Below are positions 57,102-64,000 of a stretch of DNA of 64,000 bases, one piece after another. Origin of the DNA: Galerina marginata (lineage: Eukaryota > Basidiomycota > Agaricomycetes > Agaricales > Galerinaceae); NCBI GenBank assembly GCA_023014335.1, contig JAECYW010000009.1, positions 1,736,001 to 1,800,000 on the forward strand, written 5' to 3'. A model generated the notes under the pieces. It was not told where the DNA came from, searched no databases, and worked only from the letters and a program-made list of their open reading frames with translations. Made by a program: the position numbers and the translations under genes. Position 1 is the stretch's first letter. Every line of letters starts with the position of its first letter.

Positions 57102-59967
57102 TTAGTCGGTGAGGGTTGGGGGTTTTCGTTGCGAAGGCTGAGTCTTCGAGGTGAAACCTCAATCAAGTAATCGTCTTCAGGCGCTTATTTGAGGGATATA
57201 GAAAGCTTGTCAGTACAGGGAATGCACTTATGTGCTTGGATGGATGATTGTATCATTTGAAGAGAATTCGGGAAAGCCAGGGAAAGTCCGAGAAGAAGAT
57301 GGAAATGCACTGTCAAACAATGGTGAGTCCTTGACTTTTACCACAACATGCATTTCTGAAATTCTTCGTGTTCCAACCATGACTCTGGGTGCTCCCGTGC
57401 TGTCAATGTCGACTATCTCTTGTCGTGAGGGTCCTTGAAGTACCCGAGGCGGGCGTACATATCGCGTTTTCTCAAATACCATGCTAGTCTGATGATTATG
57501 AGCTTAAATTGCTTGTATCGCTGTCATCCGCTCATGCCAGAAGCTATCCGGCTATCTGTCCATTTCTTTCCAACTGGGATAGCTGCACACGGAAGCCAAT
57601 GGCCTCAATATCGAACTCTGGTTTTGCTGGCTTCGACCAAAAGTTTCAAAGCCAGGTCGTACGACTGGACTTCATCTGCCTCCGGCATTTCAATGGAGGC
57701 TCATAAAACTTTTAAATTTGATTTACCAGGTAAGTAGATGAGTTTACCTCTTTACTAGCCAGGTTCGTCTCGCGTTTCTCAGAAGTGGTTTTCCTCTGCA
57801 TGGATTTCCAGCTTCATTTTCGTTGCGTTCCTACTTCTCATCTACGCCACTTGCGACAAAGTGGGAGGTTATCGTCTTAATCAACCTTTACCTGACAGAT
57901 ACTCTCCATGTGCCTACTATTCAACAAGGACACCCCTGGGCTATTTCAAAAGTGTTAACAACTGTGTGGCCATGCCCGAAGTTTTAGCCTCCTCAGGTTA
58001 CTTGAAAATTCCTTGTTTTTCAGCAGGTCCCGCTGTGTTTTACTGTGGTGCAAGTCTGCAGAAGCTCGACTGCTCGAGAAGCAAAGCCAACCTGTCGGCT
58101 CATTGCAATAGGCATCCTTTCTGTACACTTCAAACTTTACTTGCATGTCGTCGTTTAACGCTACGATTAATTCACAGAAATCGTGCTCAGCCTTTTTATG
58201 TTTAATCTGCGGGTAATCAAGGATCGTCTGCTTCCTTCTAACGTTGCTGGACCCGGCATCTGAATGGACATGATTGACAAGAGGTCATGATACCGAACAG
58301 ACCTCCAAGTAAGTATACAGCCTGGACGTGTTGAAGTAGTGTGACGTCGTCCGTGGCAATAATGACTGCAAGTCGACCATGCGGGGGCCGACCACAGAAA
58401 GCATGTGGACTATTTGCCGCAGGATACGGGTCCTACGTAGAGGATACGGGTAGATATTTCAAGTATGAGGTTATGTATGACGTCGTCTGTAAGTCGTAAG
58501 TATTAAGCTTGATATGTGCTTGCGGTGCACCAGTACTGCACCTCGGATATTCGAATTGAAGGCGCCGGACTGGGAGATCCTCGCAGAATTCGAGTCCAAC
58601 AACGCCACCTCCTAGTATAGATTTAGTGACTGATGAGTGAAATACTATCATACACTCGAATATACGCCTCTGACGTAGGTTTTGATGTCAGTCAGCGTTA
58701 TCCGACTATGACATAGGAATCAGGCCGCCCGTACGCACCGCGTCGCTGAACTCGTGGTGGCTTGGACAGGTCTTATCCTAGAATCGAGAAACCCGTCCAC
58801 ATCGTGTGTGAAGTCGATTTCTGAAAGGCATTGCAGAATGCCAGTGTTCTAAATAAATATCAGCCCAATTTTAGAACATCTTCAGTCAGCGCAATCGTCA
58901 TTGAGGATGCGGGGAAATAGACTCGCCACGTTATTGTAATGGATATTAGAGCCTCTCCGTAGCAGCCCCGGGTCTGCCCTGACTGTACAGGCCTTAGCTT
59001 TGGGATACGAAAATTAGTTTGGAGAAAGACGATTTCGTTTGTATCCGGTGTGCACCTTGAATAACCTCTTCGTTTCTCCTTTCCTTATCTTTACGACGTG
59101 CGGGTGAGAACTGGTGAACGGCGTAAGGGACAGACGAGACCGGTCAGGGCCCGACGTCCATCATCTGTGACCTAACTTCGATCCAAAAAAAGAAGGCTGA
59201 ATTTGAAGATCGGGCGCACCTGTTCCGGTATCTCCCTTCTCCTTCTCCTCGTGCCGCATGGCATCCGTAACAGTTACAGTTACAGTCTCCCAGTCCAAAT
59301 CGTCATATGATAGTTTTCAAGGACCCAGACGCGCCGAGGATCCTCAATAATACTCGAGAGGATCCAAGAAGAATGGACTGGTAAATATTCCAAGGACATT
59401 CACGTCAGGGTGGGATTTGGACAGGTAAAAGTCCCTGGACGGTCTGATCAGAAAACACGAGAGAAATAGATTTCGGTGATGTCGCAATCTCGCTTATTCG
59501 ACATACGCTCAATTCGGTTTAGCGGGTGTCACTTGGGATTTTTGAGCAATTTTTAGCCCTTACTTGTGTTCTCTTCCCTGGTTTGGGCTGGCCGGCTTGC
59601 ATCGTGTCCTCTGGGTTTCCGTTATTGCTGAGCTTGGTCTCGCACTGCAGGGACTGTCAGCCATCGTTCGACTTCTTTGTCTCCTTTGTCGTCCTCGTCG
59701 TCGATCACGGCTCCGTCTCTCTGGACTGGTGGTCAGAATCGTTGTGGGCACCGCTGACTCCCTCTGAGCGGGCTTTTGCGGTCTGTCTTCGAACCATCGC
59801 TGGTACTGTAAGTCTCTCGTGTTCCCTATCAATGACCGAGTATCAGTGTCGCTGACGAAATCTTGCATATTGCTCTCATCGCTGTAAATCCATTCTCCTT
59901 TCTTACAGCAGTTCGACTTGCATGACCACCTACCCCCACCGAACTCTAACTTACCGCCCCTAGGACC
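57102..59967. other. 2.9-kb gene-poor region with unresolved frames
   Basis: Open frames occur on both strands around 57228-58205. The minus frame 57228-57482 (MVFEKTRYVRPPRVLQGPS) and the plus frame 57780-58205, which has a hydrophobic segment WISSFIFVAFLLLIYATC, look partly coding but do not join into one model. The two overlap only in neighbouring sequence, so a small multi-exon gene is possible. From 58210 to about 59967 nothing convincing is visible. The right part, C+T-rich, is likely the promoter and leader of the 994-codon gene. Confidence 0.35.
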
Positions 59968-62952
59968 ATGCTGCTTAAAATCATTCCCGCCAGCTCAGAA
60001 TCTCCTATCCACCTCGCCTTCTCCTTCCCTGATCTCCCCCCGGAGTTGCCGACTCCTGCAGCATGGACCACTCAATTGGCGCACCTTATGCTCGAAGAAC
60101 TGGAGACACCATCCTCACTGCTTAGCCTCGACCGATCCGCTGTGGTGGCCACCTTGCTTGAGGAGGTGGCGCTAGATTTAAAGATGGGCGAAGTCCGATG
60201 TCGATTTATTGATGGCCACCTCGAAAGCTGGGGATTCTGGGAAGGAATCACCGGTATAAGTGCTTGTCAAGAGTTGGATGGGAATGTCTATGGCAGGCGA
60301 TTGCAGGATGCTCTAGAGGCCATCGTCCGGGATGTAAGGGAAAGCACCAATGAAGACGAGCGGGTGGCGCGCGAGAGGGAATGGGAGAAACAGAGGTCGG
60401 AACGAAGCAGGTCGATGTCTGTGGCAACGGCATCCAAGGTCAACATTTTGTCGGGCAAACCAACGAAGCATAAGAAGCAACGTTCTTTGTTCATGCAAAT
60501 AGTGGGGTACGTTCAATCTTACTTCCTTGATCAAGAATGTATCTTGACCCTCAATTATGATAGCTCGATAATCAACCTGACATTGCCTTCCTTCCCGCGT
60601 TCAAGTTCCTCTTCTTCTGCAGCAGTTGATCCTTATTCAGTTAGCACATCAGGATCGGCGGCTCCTACTGGCAACAGAACGCCACCGTCGCCCGGCGCCT
60701 CTGAACGCGCTCGTGCACTTCGCCGTGCCGCACGGTCGGCCATGGTTGATACATACCGTCAATTTGTGCTCTCGGAGCTCGTCCGCCGTATGCAAGAATT
60801 AAACAGCAACCTTCTCAACTTTGGTTTGCAATCGACGGATGGTGTGTCACAAGAGCCTCAAAACCAGCTGTACCGCAGGCAAGAGCAACCTGAGTATTGT
60901 GTGTGGATAATGCACAGTATGAGGCGAACAGCGCTGAAGAAGATGGAACAGTTTTTGGAAGAGGCTGAAGCCCAAGCGAAGGCGCAGACGCATCTCTCCG
61001 GGAACCTGGCACTATCAACGGGATTCGACAGGAGTTTTGTGATGGAGCCAATGACAACCGCGGCCGCGCTTTCATTTTCTGACGACGAGGATGACGTGCT
61101 AGACCGACTATCACCTGGTTTGGAGATAACAACAAAGTCGGAGAAAGACACAGATGGAGATTCGGACTCGGACACCGAGACAGACGGAAGTTCAGTGCAC
61201 ACGCCTTCAACAATGTCGCATTTCCAGTGCTACCCCCGGTCGCTGACACGGTCGTCCTCATATTCGTCTAATTCAGGTGCAGACGACTGTTCCTCAGCCT
61301 CATCGCACGACCTCAATGAACTGGAGAATTGCGCAGAATCGCCGTGCCCACCGGTACCTCCGAAAGATCTCCCTCAACCCCCGCATCTTCAAGAGAATAA
61401 TATGTCGAACGTTTTGAGCCAACTCGAATCACCCCCGGTACCGCCGGTTATTCAATACCTCTCGCCTGCTTCGGTTGAGGAGTACTCGCAGCTCCTTGGA
61501 ATGCACACCCGCTTGGGGCATCTCCTCCTTTTTGCGGCGAGCAAGGCCAGAGTAAACGCTGAGGAGGTTCAGAACCGTCTTGAGATTCTGGCTGTGCGGA
61601 GCAGGCGGCGCGCGTGGTCTAATTGCGCTCTCTCAATGAAGGCGCGGTCGAAAGCTGGGATCGGTGGGACAGCTATGTACGGTCTAATGACACCTCTTCG
61701 CAGCTCCGCCCTAGCGAGGTACATGTGGACCGCCGAGGACCTCGAGCGTGAGCCCTCGTCATCGTCTTCTTCCCCTTCGAACTCTTTGTCACGGTGTTCG
61801 TCGCGTGCTGCATTCCCTTCTTACCGACCGCGTCAGAGGCCGAAGATTCAGTATGATATAGACACAACGCTGGTGGCTGGTGCGAACGACAGTCCATTCG
61901 AGGATGATGACGAGGCCGAACCCGTCCAAGGCTCTCAGCATCCTATCATCGAGCGTGAGTTCGAGGTGTACGAGGAAGTAAATGGGCCGTCGCCTCTCGG
62001 CGGGCGTGTGAGACGGCATGTCAGAGGAGGGATCAGGAAGGCGGGTGTATTGTCCACGTCCTCACTATCAAGAGACAATGGCAGGTCTGGGATCAGCCGA
62101 CTTTTCCCTGTCAGCGAAGAGGTGGAGGGTGAAGTTCAGGACTACTTCCCAGACGACGATCAGGTGTTTGCGTTTGCTGTGCGCGGGAGGCAGCACAGGA
62201 GCGACAGAACTCGGACCTTTATGGGTTGTGACGAGGTCGGGGTTGAAGGCGACGAGGACGAAAGTGATTCGTATGCATATGACGAACAGGACGGAGAGAG
62301 CTTCGAAGACCCGAATGAACTGGATCTGGAACTTGGGTTCGGGGAATTTGGACATGGCGGGGTGCCGACTGACATTGACCCGAACATGGATATGCGTATC
62401 GGCATCGAGATGGAGCGCCCGAAGATCACACCCAGGGTACGCACGACCAGCATGATGGGCACGTTCGTGCAACGCACGAAAGGAGTGAAGAGTGCCGCTT
62501 TCCATGCTGCAAACCACCAAACAACGCGACAGGAATTGACAAAGGACAGTCTCTTGTGCCAGCCCATCTCCGCCTCCGCTGTATCAGCCTCGCCTCCCAA
62601 AAAGCTCCAAACACAATCCGCGCTGCGCCTGAAAATGAGTACATCTTCCCCCGATATGAACATTCAGTTGAAGGAGTCCCGCCCGTCATCGCCTGGAATT
62701 TATACCGACATCGAAGTGGATTTGGAGCTCGGTGTTCAAGCTCGCGTCGGTGACTATGGTCCTGATTCTACCGAAGAATTCACGCTCTCGATGGACCTGC
62801 CGAGAGAGGGCATGCGGAAACGGGATGCGCGCCGTTTTGATTACCCGACGCGGCCTTTGTCGAGGCACGAATTCGAGGACAACCGGAGACCAACCCTTGA
62901 TTCTATTTTCGCGGAGCCTCCAGCTGCAGTAGCCCCTCTGGTGTCGTGCTAA
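59968..62952 (+). CDS. Unrecognised 994-codon acidic, low-complexity protein
   Basis: A single long frame starting MLLKIIPASSESPIHLAFSF. I do not recognise a named family. Residues about 1-180 and 255-330 look folded and helical (MVDTYRQFVLSELVRRMQEL; MRRTALKKMEQFLEEAEAQ). The middle (about 360-500) and C-terminal thirds are serine-, aspartate- and glutamate-rich and probably disordered, with proline motifs such as CPPVPPKDLPQPP and SPPVPPV that could bind SH3-type domains. No membrane segment or signal peptide is seen. A 57-nt in-frame GT...AG stretch at 60507-60563 may be an intron; removing it joins MQIVG to SIINLTLPSFP. The role is unknown; a cytoplasmic scaffold or regulatory protein is one possibility. 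Confidence 0.75.
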   Translation: MLLKIIPASSESPIHLAFSFPDLPPELPTPAAWTTQLAHLMLEELETPSSLLSLDRSAVVATLLEEVALDLKMGEVRCRFIDGHLESWGFWEGITGISACQELDGNVYGRRLQDALEAIVRDVRESTNEDERVAREREWEKQRSERSRSMSVATASKVNILSGKPTKHKKQRSLFMQIVGYVQSYFLDQECILTLNYDSSIINLTLPSFPRSSSSSSAAVDPYSVSTSGSAAPTGNRTPPSPGASERARALRRAARSAMVDTYRQFVLSELVRRMQELNSNLLNFGLQSTDGVSQEPQNQLYRRQEQPEYCVWIMHSMRRTALKKMEQFLEEAEAQAKAQTHLSGNLALSTGFDRSFVMEPMTTAAALSFSDDEDDVLDRLSPGLEITTKSEKDTDGDSDSDTETDGSSVHTPSTMSHFQCYPRSLTRSSSYSSNSGADDCSSASSHDLNELENCAESPCPPVPPKDLPQPPHLQENNMSNVLSQLESPPVPPVIQYLSPASVEEYSQLLGMHTRLGHLLLFAASKARVNAEEVQNRLEILAVRSRRRAWSNCALSMKARSKAGIGGTAMYGLMTPLRSSALARYMWTAEDLEREPSSSSSSPSNSLSRCSSRAAFPSYRPRQRPKIQYDIDTTLVAGANDSPFEDDDEAEPVQGSQHPIIEREFEVYEEVNGPSPLGGRVRRHVRGGIRKAGVLSTSSLSRDNGRSGISRLFPVSEEVEGEVQDYFPDDDQVFAFAVRGRQHRSDRTRTFMGCDEVGVEGDEDESDSYAYDEQDGESFEDPNELDLELGFGEFGHGGVPTDIDPNMDMRIGIEMERPKITPRVRTTSMMGTFVQRTKGVKSAAFHAANHQTTRQELTKDSLLCQPISASAVSASPPKKLQTQSALRLKMSTSSPDMNIQLKESRPSSPGIYTDIEVDLELGVQARVGDYGPDSTEEFTLSMDLPREGMRKRDARRFDYPTRPLSRHEFEDNRRPTLDSIFAEPPAAVAPLVSC

Positions 62953-64000
62953 CCCCTGCCCCCTTTGCGTCCTTGATATTCCTACCCACATCGTCTGCGA
63001 TTCCCATGTGCTCGACATCTTTTCCATATCCGTTCACCAGCCTTCTGACATCTAACATGCCTCAGCTTTCATGTTTTGCTTTCATTGTCGCATACTAAAC
63101 ATCTTTCATTTGCATTATCCCATGAACCTTTTCATCTCTTCCAAGCAATTATTCCATCATTCCAACATCATCATTCATTCATTCACTCATCCACGCGTTT
63201 TCCATTTCTTTCCTCGTCATCACACATTCTAATTGCATATCTTTTGCTCTCTAGCTCATTTCGAACTTTGCATATCCACTTCCAGTTTTGTTCCACGTTA
63301 TTTGCATGACACCTCATTGAACTATCGTACAGCTAACACCCTTATTTTTTCATGGGTACTCTTAATTGGCCTTACTACCAACCAAAAGCGACACCATCTT
63401 CTCGCTCCCACTTTCCCTTGCCTTCATAAACATCCTCTCCCCACAACGCGACTCCGCAACATACCCCTTCCGTGGATTCTCGTATAACCCTCTTCCTTTT
63501 TCCCCAGTCAACTCTCTCTCACACCGCATTTATGTGGTCCTTACAACCTAATACGCACGGATTACTTTGCCCATCACGCTCATTAATACCCCTTCCAGCA
63601 CATTATCCTTCCCTGCATCGTTATGCGGACACCTGTTGCCACTGCTCAATGTTTTCTATTCATCACTATCAGCGCTACCACGACCGTCTTCCAATTTGTA
63701 TATTAGTTTCGATTTTGCATTTGAGTCCGTGATTAGACAAATTTCATATTATTTTGGGTTGACCGATATCGATCAGTACTTGAAAATTACACAACTTTGC
63801 TGTGGAGTCCGAGTCGATCCAAACAAGAAAGCGCTGTTCGCGCAATGCTTCCAGGTTGAAGGAAGAGTAGGATTGGCCTTTCTAAGATGAAATAGCAATG
63901 CATACAACATGGTTTGACATTCTACGAACTGAACTTGCAACGACGACAGGGTGATATACGGAGGCATGGCATGGGTGCTTAATTTGTGGCTCAGAGCCAT
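62953..64000. other. C/T-rich right-edge region
   Basis: 1,048 bp after the last gene. The plus strand is strongly C+T-rich from about 63000 to 63650, as is common in fungal promoters and 3' regions. Overlapping frames (63076-63890 plus; 63773-64000 minus) lack motifs; the minus frame reaches the edge and may be cut off. Confidence 0.35.

Noticed and set aside
60815..61261. 148-codon minus-strand frame
   Set aside because: Shadow of the low-complexity plus-strand gene.
1..64000. Search for tRNA, rRNA, CRISPR arrays and transposons
   Set aside because: No B-box-like T-arm with pairing stems, rRNA core sequence, spaced repeats, transposase or reverse transcriptase motif was recognised by eye; a tRNAscan or repeat-library run would be needed to exclude them.

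Overview
The window is nuclear DNA of a filamentous basidiomycete, most likely an Agaricomycete (mushroom-forming fungus). The genes are densely interrupted by short introns of about 45-75 bp with GT...AG ends. The gene content fits this group: F-box/LRR-like proteins, an HNH-domain protein, a trifunctional folate enzyme, a two-domain fungal biotin ligase, Argonaute, separase and a cytochrome P450. No prokaryotic, viral, CRISPR, rRNA or convincing tRNA feature was seen. Several genes had to be rebuilt exon by exon because their exons are too short to appear as long open frames.

Layout, left to right. 1-7.1 kb: an F-box-family-like LRR protein without a visible F-box, then a five-exon gene for complex III subunit QCR8, then about 3.3 kb with no convincing gene. 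7.2-9.2 kb: a TPT/DMT-family transporter. 9.5-13.3 kb: a tandem pair of F-box genes on the minus strand; the downstream copy is frameshifted at a CA repeat. 13.8-18.6 kb (minus strand): a small heat-shock protein with heat-shock elements, a 15-exon M20-family amidohydrolase and an HNH-domain protein. 18.7-21.9 kb: an SF1 helicase of the HCS1/IGHMBP2 type, divergent from the HNH gene. 22.1-24.9 kb (minus): a P-loop ATPase. 25.5-28.5 kb: FOL1 (DHNA-HPPK-DHPS), flanked by copies of its own upstream region. 29.3-31.0 kb: another F-box gene.

31.7-35.4 kb holds two tandem ketopantoate-reductase-family genes with the same exon pattern. 35.9-39.3 kb encodes a complete Argonaute with a DEDD-type PIWI site. 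39.4-41.3 kb carries a 300-bp direct repeat, one copy of which is the 3' end of the biotin ligase gene; it brackets an orphan gene. 41.2-43.4 kb: biotin-protein ligase (minus). 43.7-51.3 kb: separase. 52.2-53.0 kb: a DEDDy 3'-5' exonuclease. 53.8-56.2 kb: a cytochrome P450, tail-to-tail with a Hikeshi/OPI10 gene (56.4-57.1 kb). The last 7 kb hold a gene-poor stretch and one 994-codon basidiomycete-type acidic, low-complexity protein.

Most genes are housekeeping and do not form an obvious single pathway. Two themes recur. First, there are several independent local duplications (F-box pair, reductase pair, FOL1 upstream region, biotin-ligase 3' end). Second, four genes for B-vitamin-type cofactor metabolism (folate, pantothenate-type reductase twice, biotin attachment) lie within 18 kb. 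I did not find a clear new biological system; the strongest leads are the repeat-bracketed orphan gene and the microsatellite-frameshifted F-box copy.
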